Of a stretch of DNA of 64,000 nucleotides, positions 35,137-47,587 are shown piece by piece (the stretch's first letter is position 1; every line of letters begins with the position of its first letter). Source of the stretch: Liopterus haemorrhoidalis (lineage: Eukaryota > Arthropoda > Insecta > Coleoptera > Dytiscidae); contig OZ020625.1 of assembly GCA_963971575.1 (NCBI GenBank), forward strand, positions 16,035,646-16,099,645, read 5' to 3'. The position numbers and the translations under genes were made by a program. Under the pieces are notes generated by a model, which was given only the letters and a program-made list of their open reading frames with translations, was not told the DNA's origin and ran no database searches.

Positions 35137-38100
35137 CTACCGCCCATTGTTGTGTCCAATTTGTTTGTGTTTTATGAGACTAGATGACCATGAAAATTTT
35201 TTATTACACTGATCACATTTGAATGGTTTCTCTCCAGAATGTACTCGTTTGTGAGTAGTCAGATTTGAAGACATTGAAAATGCTTTATCACACTGATCAC
35301 ATTTGAATGGTTTCTCTCCAGAATGTACTCGTTTGTGAGTATTGAGACTTGAAAGATATGAAAATGTTTCATTACACTGATCACATTTGAATGGTTTCTC
35401 TCCAGAATGTACTCGTTTGTGTTTTATGAGAACTGATGACTGTGAAAATGCTTTATCACACTGATCACATTTGAATGGTTTCTCTCCAGAATGTACTCGT
35501 TTGTGTTTTATGAGAGCTGATGACTGTGAAAATGCTTTATCACACTGATCACATTTGAATGGTTTCTCTCCAGAATGTACTCGTTTATGAGTATTGAGAC
35601 TTGAAGACACTGAAAATGCTTTATCACACTGATCACATTTGAATGGTTTCTCTCCAGAATGTACTCGTTTGTGTCTTATGAGAGCTGATGATTGTGAAAA
35701 TGCTGTATCACACTGATCACATTTGAATGGTTTCTCTCCAGAATGTACTCGTTTGTGTTTTATGAGAGCTGATGACTGTGAAAATGCTTTATCACACTGA
35801 TCACATTTGAATTGTTTCTCTCCAGAATGTGATCGTTTGTGAGCAATCACATTTGAAAACACTGAAAATGCTTTAGCACACTCATCACATTTGAATGGTT
35901 TCTCTCCAAAATGCATTTTCTTGTGTCTAATGAAATGTGATGACCTTGTTGTTGTGTGTTGTTTACGGTTGGTAATGGCCAACGGCTCCCAAATCTCATC
36001 TGATTCACTGGAACATGTTTCACTAGCTGCAAAAAAAAATTGCATTGATTATTGAGACAAACTTTCAGTTGTTTAAATATATTTATTTTCATATAAATAA
36101 TAAATTTATTTAACCAATAACACATTACCTAAATGATGTGGTTTAGTCAAGATGACACATATAATACGAACTGAAACCACACGAGTTGACAAAATAGTTT
36201 TCGATGTAACATAATGTTACAGCCATATAGTGGGAAACTTAACTGTGCAGTGCAGTGCAGTGCTATATATTGCGGGTATGATAAGTATGGAAATCTGAAT
36301 TAGTAACGATAAGATACAGATTATTTTTAACAAACATTACGGCTTCTAATATATAAAAAGATGGAAGGGTTAATACAGACAAAACTGGAAAATGGGATCT
36401 GCAAGATGATCTACAGAGGTACCTGCTATTTATACGAATAGTAAGATTTTTAACAAGAATAGTACGTATATTCTGTAACAAGGTTGACATGAGAAAATTC
36501 GATGCGAGCGGAACATTCCGAGCGGGCGAGCAGGCGACCGTGAGAGACCACGAGCATCGAATATTCTCTTCCAACAAATTAATAGACCCTACTTTACATA
36601 ATAAATTAATTAATTATTTAAACTTATTGTTTAACTTATTTTTTGTTTAATTTTAGTTTAATTTGCCTCACATCGGCCACTATCTTGCTACTTTTTAGTA
36701 AATTATTTTAGTATGCTAATTTATTAAGAAAAATAAAACTTTGAATTTGTTAAATGTATCCATACGCTCTAGATACCGTCCGCACTACTTTTCATTGCGC
36801 AAGAATGCATACTTTATAGTGAACAATAACAACTGACAACGAGCATGAAATAATTATTCCTTAACTATTGAAGGAATGAAATACTTATTGAAGGTTATTA
36901 TAGAATTATAGAAGTATTATGGAATAACATTCCAACTCTTGTGTTAGAATATAAGCTTTCTGTAATCAAAATTGATTTTAGAATTGGTAAATTCTATAGC
37001 GGTCGTGTGGATTCTAGTGAGGTGTTTGATAAGTGAAAGTAGTGAGTAGAAATAGGCGCAAAGAAATTGTGGAAAATTAATTATTAATGGACAGTAATAA
37101 AAAAAAAACCGCAGTAACCAAATGGTCTACGAGAAGAGAATCTTGGGAAACGTTATCTGGGAGAAGTTCAGTGTATCCTTTAGAAATAAAATAGTAAAAG
37201 TAGCAAATAATTCTTAGGTTAACTATTAACTAAGTCAAAGTAATTAATATCCAATTCATTAGTCGCTAGTGACATCTAGCGATTAATAGAAAACCTAGAC
37301 TTGTTCCATCCTGGACATCAACCAACCAGGAGCATTACCTGGAGGCAACCCGCACACCACGGAAGCACACACAGTCACAGGAAGGCAGGGGCAGGCAATG
37401 ACTGAAAACTTCAGAGCAAGAAGTCTCAGCGTATGTGATCTTGAAGCATTTCACAAAAGCAAAAAAACAGAGGGGCCGCTCATCAGAAAAAGAAAAGATC
37501 GAGAAGAATCTGAAGAAATGAATACTATGGTAGAAATGATGCAGAAGATGATGGATGGAGTCAGGGAAGATATCAAAAAAAGGCAACCAAGAAATCAAGA
37601 AAACGATAGAAGATAACAATACTGAAATCAAAAATATGATTGAAGAAACGAAAAAAGAAATAGCTCAAATTAAAGAAAGAGAGAAAAGATGGGAGGAGAG
37701 ATCAGGAACAACAAGCAGGTATCCAGAAACTAGAAATCCTTGAAGAAAAAATCATGTGGCTAGAGAACAGAACGGAAAGAGAGGAAAAAGAAAAGAGAAA
37801 AAATAACATTGTAATAAAAGGAGAAGACTGCAGGTTATCAGGAGAGAAAGGTGAAATAGAACACTTCATTAAAGAAATTATGCATATAGAAGTTAAAATA
37901 AAGGACGCTTTTAAAACCGGGAAAGAAAGAAAGGTAATAGTGGCCAAAATAGAAAAATTTGAAGATAAAATTCAAGTATTAAAAAACAAAAGTAAACTTG
38001 GAAGCAAAAAGATTTATATAGATCAAGATCTAACACCACGAGAAAGAGGGATACAGAAGAAAATTACGGAAATTGCTAAAGAAAAAGGAAAAGAAAACAT

Positions 38101-41100
38101 CGAAGTTAAAATAGGATACCAGAAAGTCAAAATAGGAGAGGAATGGCTACATTGGTACAACAGAAGCGGAGAACTGGTATCAAAAAACTGGAAAAGGAAC
38201 TAACTGAAAATACAAGTACGGTCTCAGAAATAACGGAAAACGAACGCAGCGAGAACAAATGAACAAGGACTGGACTTTGCAATACAAAAAGGATTAGAAA
38301 TATAGATATAGAATTAAGAAAGGGCAAACAAAAAGGACTTCAAAAAAATATTAGTATAGGTTTTTGGAACACATCGGGAATTAAAAATAAGGATAAAGAT
38401 TTCTGAGAATATATTAAAACATTCGATATCGTAGGATTAATAGAAACTTGGGTAGAAGAAAAAGAATGGAAGAAATGGCAAACCAAATTACCAAATGAAT
38501 TCTTGTGGGGGCATACGCATGATAAAAGAGAATACAAAAAAGGGAGGGCAATGGGTGGTATCCTGACAGGAATAAAAAGAAATATAAAAGAAGTAAAACT
38601 AGGCAAAAACACTAAACAGCTACAAGAGAGGATAGTAGAGTTAGATGGCGAAGAATGGAGAATAATTACAATATATAGCAAAGAAGAGATGAGCATAATT
38701 CAAAGGGAAGTAGAAGAAACAGAATTACAACAGAAATTTATTACTAGGAGGGGACTTCAATGCCAGAATAGGGAATGAAGGAGGTACAATAAATCTTAAG
38801 GACGGAACAGAAGATCGTAGACCGTCAAAAGACAAAACAATTAATAAGGAAGGAGAAATGTTATTAGAACTTGTAGAAAATAATGGCTGGAACATTCTTA
38901 ACGGAAACACGGAGGGAGATGAACAAGGACAGTATACATACGTAGGACCAAGAGGTGAATCAGTAATCGACTATGGAATTGTAAACGGGCAAGCAAAAAA
39001 TAACATTAAAAAATTTCAGATAGAAAATAGGACAGAATCAGATCATGTTCCGCTAAGAATATTACTAACAGCAGAGGCGAGCAAAGAATTGGTGAACAAA
39101 GAAAAACTATTAATAGATTGTACACTGGAGGGGGTAGAAAAATATAGAAAAGAACTAGAAAAAATACAGTTCACAGAACAAGACAGTAAACAAGATATAG
39201 AGGAACTAACAAAAGCAATACAAGATTCTCTAACCAAGAAAACAGTAAAAGAAAGGAATATACAAATCAAAAAGAACACCTGGTGGTGTCAGGAATGTAA
39301 AGTAAAAAGAAACAACTTGAGGCAACAATTAAAACAGTGGCGTAACGGAACCGCTACAAAAGATGAGTATCTAAGGGAAAGTAAAGAGTACAGAGAATTA
39401 TGTCATAAAAAAAATAAAATAGAACAAACAAACGAAGAAGAAAAGATTAGGAAAATAAATAACGAAACAGAAATATGGAAATACTTAAGCTCAGAGCGGA
39501 AAAAAATAGTAAAATTAAGCAGACAAATAAATATAGAAGAGTGGAAGCATCATTTTATGCAACAACAAAGCGGGAGAAACACGAAATCTATTAAAAAGAT
39601 GATAGAAGAAACAGATAACGAACTAATATTGGATATAACAGGAAGTGACGTGAAGAGACAAATAGAAAAACGAAAGAAGAAGGAAGCTGCAGGAGAAGAT
39701 AAAATACAGAACGAAGCATGGATTTACGGAACGGAAAATGTATTACGAAAACTAACACAGGCGATCAATGGCATCTGGCATGGAGAAGGGTTTCCTGAAA
39801 AATGGAGGAAAGGGATTATAAGTCCAATCCATAAAAAAAGGTAACATCCACAAAACAGGGAACTACAGAGGAATAACACTGCTGGACACAGCTTATAAAA
39901 TCTACGCCATGATTTTGGAAGAAAAATTAACAGAAGAAGTGTAAAGTAAGGGCATACTACCGGATAATCAGTATGGCTTCAGAAAAGGCAGAGGGACTAT
40001 TGACAATATCTACATCCTAAACTATGTCATTCAGAATGAGCTAAGAAACAAAAAAGGGAAGCTATATGCATTGTTTGCCGATTTACAAGCAGCATTCGAT
40101 GTTGTAAATAGAGAAAAAATGATGGAGAGACTCAGAAAATTGACAATAGATAAAAATCTCGTAAACAGAATTGCGGAAATTTACGAAGAAACCACTAGCT
40201 CTGTCAAAATAGAAGGAGAAGAGAGTGACGTATTTAGAACGACCAAAGGAGTAAGACAAGGGTGCTCACTCAGCCCAACCCTTTTTGCAGTATACCTGGC
40301 AGATATAGAAAACCACCTCAGTAAAGGACAGACGGGAGGTATGGTGATTGGTAACAGGAAGTTTTGGTCACTGTCTTACGCTGATGACCTGGTACTAGTA
40401 GCAAGAACCGGAGGAGAAATGAATTAAATGATTAAGAGGCTGGAAAAGTACTTTGAGCGGAAGGACATGACCATAAGCACAGCTAAAACAAAAATAGTAA
40501 GGTTCAGTAAAGCCAGAGGAAGGGAACCAAATGAAAAATGGCTATGGCAAGGCACGGAGATAGAAAAAGTCAAATCAGTCCAATACCTAGGATACACTTT
40601 CCAAAGAAACGAGAAATCGGAAGGGCATATGAAGGAGATGGCAAGGAAACCTAACATAGCACTTTCGCAGATATGGGGAATTGGACAAAGAAAATTCAGA
40701 AACAACTTTAGATTAAGAATGCTCCTTTTCGACAAACTCGTGGCACCCATATTGTACTATGGAGCTGAGATATGGAGATGGAAAGAGCAAGAAGAGCAAG
40801 AAGAGAAAATCCACAACAAATACCTACGATGGACACTTTCAATCGATAAAAGAACACCGCTCTACATAATACACGAGGAAACGAAGAGGCATAAACTATG
40901 CGTTGAAACGGGCAGAAGAGCAATAATATACGAGGAGAAAACAAGAAGGTCGAATTGGAAAGAACTGGTTTTTGTATGCTGCGAGCAGATAAGAAGAAAA
41001 GAAGAAAATAAACTAGAGAAGAATGATTGGGAACTAGAACGCACAAAGTATTACGAAAGAAAAAGGCTATTCAACAACAGAAGTAGAGAACCGAAGACGA

Positions 41101-44100
41101 ATGGGAAGCTTAAAAGAAGAAATTGTGAGAAGGGAAAAGGACATGGAACTGCAGCAACGAAGAGAGAAGATACAGATATCAAAATACAACCTCAGATACA
41201 GGTATTTAGAAAGAATAGGCATGCTTAAGTATCTAAGAAAACAATCAAAAAACCAAAAAATAATAGCCAGATTCAGAGTAGGAAACGAAGAAAGAAGGAA
41301 CGAATATTGGAGAGAAAAAGAAGAAAAGAAGTACAGAATATGTGAGTGGAATGAAGAGAAAATAGAGCATCTAACACGTGACTGCAAGGAAGAAGTGAGA
41401 AACCCGAAATCAGCCATACAAATACTCAATGACCAAAACCCGGATGAAACCTGGATGAAGAACATACTAAATAAAAGACTATAAATGACAAAATTAAAAA
41501 ATGTACTCTACATATAATAATTGCACACTGTTTGCTACTAGAAAATGTAAATGTATGAAAATTTTAACACCGCAAGGTGAAAAATAAATCTTTACTACTA
41601 CTACTACTACTACTATAGCGGTCGTGGAGAAAAACTTTTTACGATACAAAGGATCTACCCCAAAACAAAATGCCATAGTACATGGCTGCGTGAAATATTC
41701 CAAAGTAAGCAGCTCTGAGTATACTTGCAGAAACCATATCCTTATGCTTGTTCAATATAAAACAAGATTTATAAACAAGTTTAGGTAGCAAATAGTCATC
41801 GTGATTTTGCCAGTTTAGATTATCACTTATTATGCCCAAAAATTTTGTAGGCTGGGAACACTGAATATTTTTTTTTGTCCTTACAATTGAAAATATGGGC
41901 TGGCAAGAAGTGCATTTTTGTGTTCATTGGAAAGGAGAGGATGAATTTTATTTCGGATTTAGAATGAGATTATTTTCAAAGCACCACCGACTCGTTGCTT
42001 CTAAGTTATTTTTACCATCCAGAGCTAGTGACGATGCATCTACATTATGAAGTAATGTGTGAAGTAACATCTCCATACAAAATAGTATTACAAATAGCAT
42101 TATTTGGAAATAATGAAAGTACATCATTTACATACAAGGTAAATAAAACTAAGCCAAATATAGAACCTTATGGGACTTCTGTGTTACACTGTCGCTTATG
42201 AGATTTGTGATTACCATGGTTTTCTCTAGTACAAACAACTTGCTCTCTATAATAAAAAATTATGAAAGCCACAATTACGGCAGTCCTACATTACCGATGT
42301 CATCAGGGCCGGATTTAGGGTTAGGGGGCCTGAAGCGCAATGAAAAGTAGGCCCCTAAAAAAATTCTTGTCTTTAAATACAAAACCACAACAACAAAATA
42401 AGTCAATTATAAAACTAAAACTATAACTATAATATAAATATTACGAAACTATTTACTAATTTACTAAAACTGTCTTAACTTAAACTTAAACTACAGATTC
42501 ACTGCAAAATTGAAAGTGAACTTTTTTTAAACCCTAAAGTGCGGAACAGAATGCAACGAGTTCGACGACGCGTTGACGGCGTTTGGACGGCGCTATCTGT
42601 CAGTAAAAAGTTAAAATCAAGCTGTAGTACGCAAGTGCACAGAATGAGCAACGTCTGAACGGCGTTGATATTGAATGTTCGTCAACTTTCAACTTTCGAC
42701 GCCGTTGAACGTTGACGTAAACACCTAACCTTAGTTTTTACTGAATGGTAAAGTATTTGTATGTATAAATAACTTGCATACAACATAAATAACATCACAC
42801 ACAAGTCTTCATCATCCATTATAATCTTAATAAAAGAAAGCGCACGTATAAACACTGATATAGGTTGTCCCTTGTTACTTTGACGGAGTTAAAAATTATT
42901 GCATTGTGTGCAGGCGAAAATTCAACGCCGTTCTCAACGGCGCAAATGCTGGCGGCGCGCCGCTAGCGCGCTGTGCATTCTGTCCCAGGCTTTACAGCAT
43001 TTTTTAAAATGTTGTAAGGGTTTACCATTTTTATCATACATTCATAATTGTCGCATCATAAAAAAAAAATAAGAAAGTGATTTCAAGATATTTTGGCAGC
43101 TAGTTAAATTAGTGGCCCTATTCTTCCCATCTGGTAACAGTTAAAGTCATAAATAAAAACAGCCTATGTAGTCAAGTTGACCTTTTCCTTCTTCTGAAAC
43201 ACTTGTTTCTTCAAACATACGTATAATAAAATATCAGATTTTAACCATAAATTGTAATATATAAAATATTTGGTAATTTTGAAATAAAAGTAAACTAATG
43301 CTGCGTTCAGAACCTCGAAATTAGGAATTAGAATTAGTACTTAGAATTAACGTAAATGTTTGTTATACGTAACTGTACGTTATCGTTCACAACCTACAAA
43401 ATTAATACTTATACTTATAAATTAAAATTAGAAGTATGTAAACTCCAAACCCTTACGTTAATTTATAATTGACGCATGCGAAGTAAGCACTTGTCAACCT
43501 AAAAATTTGTATGACCATATTTTTTTGCTTTTATCCACATCTTTATGTTTTCTATGAGTATAAATATAAATTTTTCCTCTATTTTAATTCTTCTCAGAAC
43601 TATGAAACACTCAAAAACTCTTTAGAAAATTTAAACAGCTGCCAAATATCTATCGATAAAGTAGAAATCGATAAAAATATCTGTCAGTGGCTTAATTTCT
43701 TAATTTTTATTGTGAATGCTGCTTAATTTCTACGTACAAATTTTATGTTCAGTACTAATTTCACGTTAATTCTAATTTATAATTTGGAGGTTCTGAACGA
43801 AGCATAAGCTTGAACTCTGGACAGAACTTGAAGAAAAAAAAAGTTTATGTATTTGTATTATTTTTCTAATGTATGTATTTTATACTGTAAAATAATTTTT
43901 TTTTTCAAAATTTCCGGGCCCCTCCGCTAAAAATTATGTAAGTTGGTTAGAAGTGGGCCCCTCAGGCATAGTGGGCCTGAAGCGGCCGCTTATCCCGCCT
44001 CTGCTAGAATCCGGGCCTGGATGTCATTTAATTTAATTCCTATTATGGAGCTATGGACTAAATCAAAGGCTTTAGTAAAATCCTAAAACAAGCCTAAGCA

Positions 44101-44490
44101 ATGTGATTTTACCTCTTTTTGTGTATGGAATTAAGAAATGAAAAAACGACTATTGTGGTCGATTTATATTTAACAAAACCATGTTGAAATGTAGCAAGGA
44201 TTGTATATTTGCTGATGAAAGATAAGAGTCTACGAAGAAACAATATTTCATATCAAACTGAAGTCGGAGAGTTTGTCACAAGTCGATATGAACTAAATCA
44301 TTTATTGGATAAATTATATTAACAAATTATTGCAACTAGCAAACTATTAGCCATTGTGATCCTATGCTTGTATTCAATAAATAGAAATTGGGAATATCAG
44401 TATTGGCCGCTCACAACTAGTACAATAATATTATATTATTAACTGACCTGTATCTTGCGCAGCTGCACTCTCCTCAGATTTCACCGTCAT
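35137..44490 (-). CDS. C2H2 zinc-finger gene 2 (9 fingers), left arm of inverted duplication
   Basis: Finger exon 36026-35137: after a TTTTGCAG acceptor, phase 1, it encodes ASETCSSESDEIWEPLA, then [19 protein letters not shown], then nine fingers with [16 protein letters not shown] linkers. The last finger ends HKQIGH. Fingertips vary mostly at helix positions -1, 3 and 6. A candidate first exon lies 8.4 kb upstream at 44490-44448: ATG, then [13 protein letters not shown], with donor GTCAGT in matching phase 1. The intron would contain the LINE (37008-41612) and the hAT at 42304. This exon is a fusion: the right-arm equivalents of exons 2, 3 and most of 4 are deleted. ZAD exon absent. The finger exon is certain; the start exon is inference. 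Confidence 0.65.
36045..36993 (-). promoter_or_regulatory. Duplicated flank of the finger exon
   Basis: Upstream sequence conserved, inverted, at about 52970-53905. Shared blocks include ACATAATGTTACAGCCATA and TGCGAGCGGAACATTCCGAG. In both arms it lies directly before the finger exon, so it is either the 3' part of an intron or an alternative promoter. It was cut from the right-arm-like sequence by the LINE at 37008. Confidence 0.5.
37398..38203 (+). pseudogene. LINE ORF1 (coiled-coil nucleic-acid-binding protein), frameshifted
   Basis: Starts MTENFRARSLSVCDLEAFHK. It moves after about 60 residues into a second frame rich in heptad-like E/K/I (EIKKTIEDNNTEIKNMIEE), then a third (KRKNNIVIKGEDCRLSGEKG up to GEEWLHWYNRSGELVSKNW). 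RKNNIVIKG resembles the start of the RRM-like region of L1-type ORF1 proteins, which package LINE RNA. Two frameshifts (near 37560-37610 and 37740) and a stop at 37741. Confidence 0.75.
38340..41484 (+). pseudogene. LINE ORF2 (APE endonuclease + reverse transcriptase), disrupted
   Basis: Endonuclease pieces: ISIGFWNTSGIKNK, then IVGLIETWVEE, then the GGDFNARIG-equivalent near 38750, ESVIDYGIVN and RTESDHVPLRI. RT pieces: GNYRGITLLDTAYKIYA, YGFRKGRGTIDNIYILN, FADLQAAFDVVNREK, GVRQGCSLSPTLFAVYL and LSYADDLVLVART (catalytic Asp pair). After RT: YLGYTFQRNEK, YYGAEIWRWKEQEEQEEKI. The C-terminus has a C..C-type segment (YRICEWNEEKIEHLTRDC). Breaks: TGA at 38404, frameshifts near 38775 and 39840, TAA at about 39942 and 40425, and a frameshift near 41160. 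Clade not assigned. Confidence 0.85.
41627..42303 (-). pseudogene. Second LINE RT fragment, left-arm copy (3' part)
   Basis: Minus-strand reading: RRQCNTEVP-like, then [17 protein letters not shown], and near 41840 [20 protein letters not shown] and ASILRAAYFGIFHAAMYYG. This is the post-YADD region of a Jockey/CR1-like RT. It aligns with 52375-52940 on the right arm. The 5' part is displaced to 44028-44270 by the hAT insertion. Confidence 0.75.
42539..42990. mobile_element. GC-rich MITE nested in the hAT
   Basis: Ends GTGCGGAACAGAATGCA and TGCATTCTGTCCCAGGC. The subterminal regions contain repeated GACGCGTTGACGGCGTT and CAACGCCGTTCTCAACGGCG motifs in inverted orientation. Confidence 0.65.
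43299..43804. mobile_element. TAA-flanked MITE nested in the hAT
   Basis: Ends TGCTGCGTTCAGAACCTC and GAGGTTCTGAACGAAGCA, with TAA at 43296-43298 and 43805-43807 (PIF/Harbinger-like). Subterminal AAATTAGGAATTAGAATTA repeats match in inverted orientation. Confidence 0.75.
44028..44275 (-). pseudogene. Second LINE RT fragment, left-arm copy (5' part)
   Basis: Minus strand: [15 protein letters not shown], FFHFLIPYTK, then ACFRILLKPLI. It corresponds to 51545-51790 on the right arm. Frameshifted. Confidence 0.6.
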
Positions 44491-44603
44491 TTCCTTATGA
44501 AATAAACAATATTATTACAGTTTTAATCAGTATGCTAGTCAAAGTTTAATTCATTTATATTAGCAAATATTTATATATTTACTAATTATTCAACCTCTTT
44601 TAT

Positions 44604-45408
44604 GGGGTTTGTCAGGTCTTGACAAAGCTCCCACTAATCTCAAATTTCAGCAACCTTTTGATCCGCGTCATACTAGAGACTAGTGGAGCTAAATACACAC
44701 GACTGCATCCCAAACCCTGGCGATATGCAGCACGAAATTACACCAGATCCAGTGCCCGCACAATGCGGAGCGACCCGAGCAGCACTGCTTTCTGCATTCT
44801 GCATATTAAAGAGTTGGCAGAAGATCTACAGGCGGAATGGACTCGATTTCCCTTCGATAGGAGGCTTTCATGCCACCCAAAACAACCAACTATCAGGACT
44901 AACAAGCTTAAACTATTATACCCGGCATACAGCTTTCTAAGCTCGGACAAAAGATCCATATACTTGGACCTCTTTTCCTCCTCNNNNNNNNNNNNNNNNN
45001 NNNNNNNNNNNNNNNNNNNNNNNNNNNNNNNNNNNNNNNNNNNNNNNNNNNNNNNNNNNNNNNNNNNNNNNNNNNNNNNNNNNNNNNNNNNNNNNNNNNN
45101 NNNNNNNNNNNNNNNNNNNNNNNNNNNNNNNNNNNNNNNNNNNNNNNNNNNNNNNNNNNNNNNNNNNNNNNNNNNNNNNNNNNCTCGGGTCACTCCGCAT
45201 TGTGTGGGCACTGGATCTAGCGTAATTTCCGCGGCTGCATATCGCCAGGGTTTGGGATGCAGTCGTGTGTATTTAGCTCCACTATTCTCTAGTATGACGT
45301 GGCTCAAAAGGTTGCTGAAGTTTGAGATTAGTGGACGCTTGTCAAGACCTGACAAACCCCATAGTAATATTAATAATAATGGACGGTTGTCAAGACCTGA
45401 CAAACCCC
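44604..45408. mobile_element. Foldback element with about 200-bp inverted ends around a gap
   Basis: The left arm GGGGTTTGTCAGGTCTTGAC continues through CAACCTTTTGATCC, CGACTGCATCCCAAACCCTG and CGATATGCAGC. The right arm 45184-45360 is its inverse. A second copy of the terminal motif (GTCAAGACCTGACAAACCCC) ends at 45408. The centre is 200 Ns plus about 180 bases of unidentified sequence. It sits exactly at the left end of the inverted duplication. Translations through the N-run are meaningless. Confidence 0.75.
44984..45183. other. Assembly gap (200 N)
   Basis: Exactly 200 unknown bases inside a foldback repeat. The round number suggests a size placeholder, so the local order and distance are unreliable. 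Confidence 0.95.
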
Positions 45409-45470
45409 AAATAATAATAATATCTCTTTGGCATTAGGGCGATTTGGTCCGAGATACAACAAATGAATCC

Positions 45471-45503
<33 letters not shown>

Positions 45504-46447
45504 TACTAATAATAATGAGAGTTAAAATTATTTATACAAATAAAAAAATATATTTATATTACATAAAAATTTAACAGTTTTCGTTTATGATATTCTCTCA
45601 TAGATTTCGCTATTTTATTTCGTTTGTGACTTTTGGATAAAGGTCTACGTCTGAATGGCATATTGACCTAACAAAATAAAAAATGAATTTTTCTGTTTTT
45701 AAAAAATACGGTATTTGCTATGCTGACTTTAATATGTAGCGTATTGACTATACAAGTATTTTGTATATGCGATTTAAATTTCAAAATACACATCAACCTG
45801 TTATCTGCTTAGAAGCAAGTTTTGATAGCTGTTTTGGCAAATATTCGAGCTAACTATCTCTCTCTAACTTTGACTAGTGGCGCCTACGGATACCGGGCCG
45901 CGGATGTTATGACAAGTTCGGCTTCGACCCGCCATCTTAAACGATTTTCTTGCACATGTGAGACAGAGAAATGAAAAATTCAACGTTAAAAGCTTGTTTA
46001 GAAACATCTGAACAGTAGAAATTCCTTTCGATAAATAGAAACAAAATTTTAGAATTTAATCATTAATAAACTTTCTTCTTCACTTGTAGCTAAACATGAG
46101 CATAAATGGTGCATCTATTAACTTTAAACGCATTTTTCTCGTTGGGATTAAAATTAAATTGCAGAACTAATAAAGAAACTTTGTCCATACACTATAATTC
46201 TTTTAACAAAATTCATCTAATATTGGAAGATTTTTCTCTGAATGACAACCATACACACAACAAGGAGTATTTAATCTTGATTTCTTAAATTTATCACTTT
46301 ATTCGTAAAAAACGGAGTAAGAATGGACAGAAACAAAAAAACACATGCTGAACTATATGTAAACAATGACAGTATACTTTTTAGAAGTTTTCGCTTTATT
46401 GCCGCTAGAGGGATACGCGTTAATTTGAGTCACCAATCTAGAGTCAC
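45409..46447. other. No gene seen; AAT microsatellite
   Basis: (AAT)n at about 45467-45500. 45885-45960 is GC-richer (CTAGTGGCGCCTACGGATAC), but no exon is supported. Confidence 0.5.
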
Positions 46448-46455
46448 TGCCAAGC

Positions 46456-46986
46456 AGAGATGGGCGTCTACGCGTAAATTTACCGTAGACAGCGTAGAGA
46501 AGTGTAGACTGTGTAGACACGTAGAATCTAGCGTAGAATAATGAAAAACGAGGTTATGTAACGTGTAAAAAAATAAAATACCGCCAGTTTTAAGCAGAAG
46601 AGCCAGTAAAGAACTCAAATTTAATATTTTTGACAGCTTCCTGATTAAAACAACTAGTAACTTTTAATTTTAATTTTACTTTAGTAGTTCATACAGACAG
46701 AAACCAAGTAATTTATATTGTCCATAACAACATACGATTTGTGAGATAACATTTTTGGAAGCAATATATGTAATTAGAATTACATAAAATTGAAATAAAC
46801 ATAAACATTAAAGTAAACTATTTAAACTATTACCATTCTATTATTTCAAATATTACATTTTAACGTACTGCGCATGTACAGTTTACATTCTACATTCGAC
46901 ACGTAAACAAAAGCATATTCTACTTGACATGTTTACGCGTAAAATCTATATTAGTCTACATCATGTATTCTACGCGCCCATCACTG
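46456..46986. mobile_element. hAT MITE, TSD CTGCCAAG
   Basis: Ends CAGAGATGGGCGTCTACGCG and CTACGCGCCCATCACTG. The perfect duplication CTGCCAAG lies at 46448-46455 and 46987-46994. Repeated TAGACNNNGTAGA-type motifs near both ends. Confidence 0.9.
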
Positions 46987-46994
46987 CTGCCAAG

Positions 46995-47587
46995 TGATAC
47001 AACGGAAACTTAAACTACATTTCTACCTCAGTGATGCATTTGAAAGAAAGTAGCAACCATTTCGTTCATTTTCGTTAAGGCCCATTTAGACTTTAAAATT
47101 AAACAAATCTATTTTAAAAATAATTAAAACTAAATAGCCCTTAGATATATCCGATTTGCCCCTTAAATATATGTAAATTAGTCAGATTTGAGGAATATAG
47201 GCCGATGTAAAATATATATATAAATCAGATTTGAGGATTTATAACCTACCTTTTACACAAGCCATTTATAAATATATGTTTTATCAATTTAATGAAGACT
47301 TATATACGAAGCAAATGAAGAAAAAAATCGCTGGGATTTTTTAATGTAAATTTTATCGTGATATAGTTTTTTTAAAAATAAATAGGAGCTCTTAGTACTC
47401 AAATAACGAATAAAAATGATTATCAAAAGACTTTTTATCAATAAGATATTCTTAGACATCCAGCATTCTGTTGGCTTCTTACACGCTGAAATGTGTAAAA
47501 AATCACACTTAACATACATTTTTGTTTGTATTATGTTCCAAGATACAGATACCTTAAAGGTAAGATGCGTCAGTGCTTATATAAAAA
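46995..47587. other. No gene seen; mini-palindrome at the right edge
   Basis: 47487-47525 (GAAATGTGTAAAAAATCACA then CTTAACATACATTTTT) is a second, diverged copy of the family A 3' tail, facing the intact tail at 47588-47620. Confidence 0.5.

Larger units (their letters stand above)
37008..41612 (+). mobile_element. 4.6-kb two-ORF non-LTR retrotransposon (LINE) with 14-bp TSD
   Basis: Flanked by CTATAGCGGTCGTG at 36994-37007 and 41613-41626. It contains ORF1 (37398-38203) and ORF2 (about 38340-41484) and ends with a (TAC/ACT)n tail (41594-41612) after ACCGCAAGGTGAAAAATAAA. The empty target is visible on the other arm of the inverted duplication near 52960. Near full length but with several disabling changes. 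Confidence 0.9.
42304..44019. mobile_element. Non-autonomous hAT, TSD GATGTCAT, hit by two MITEs
   Basis: Ends CAGGGCCGGATTTAGGG and CTAGAATCCGGGCCTG. GATGTCAT lies at 42296-42303 and 44020-44027. It carries GGGGGCCTGAAGCG near the left and its inverted equivalent (GTGGGCCTGAAGCGGCCGC) near the right. No transposase. The right arm of the inverted duplication lacks it, so it inserted after the duplication. Confidence 0.9.

Noticed and set aside
43511..43726. 71-residue frame
   Set aside because: Lies wholly within a TAA-flanked MITE and has no domain.
44619..45437. 272-residue frame containing a run of X
   Set aside because: Runs through the N gap and both arms of a foldback; not a protein.
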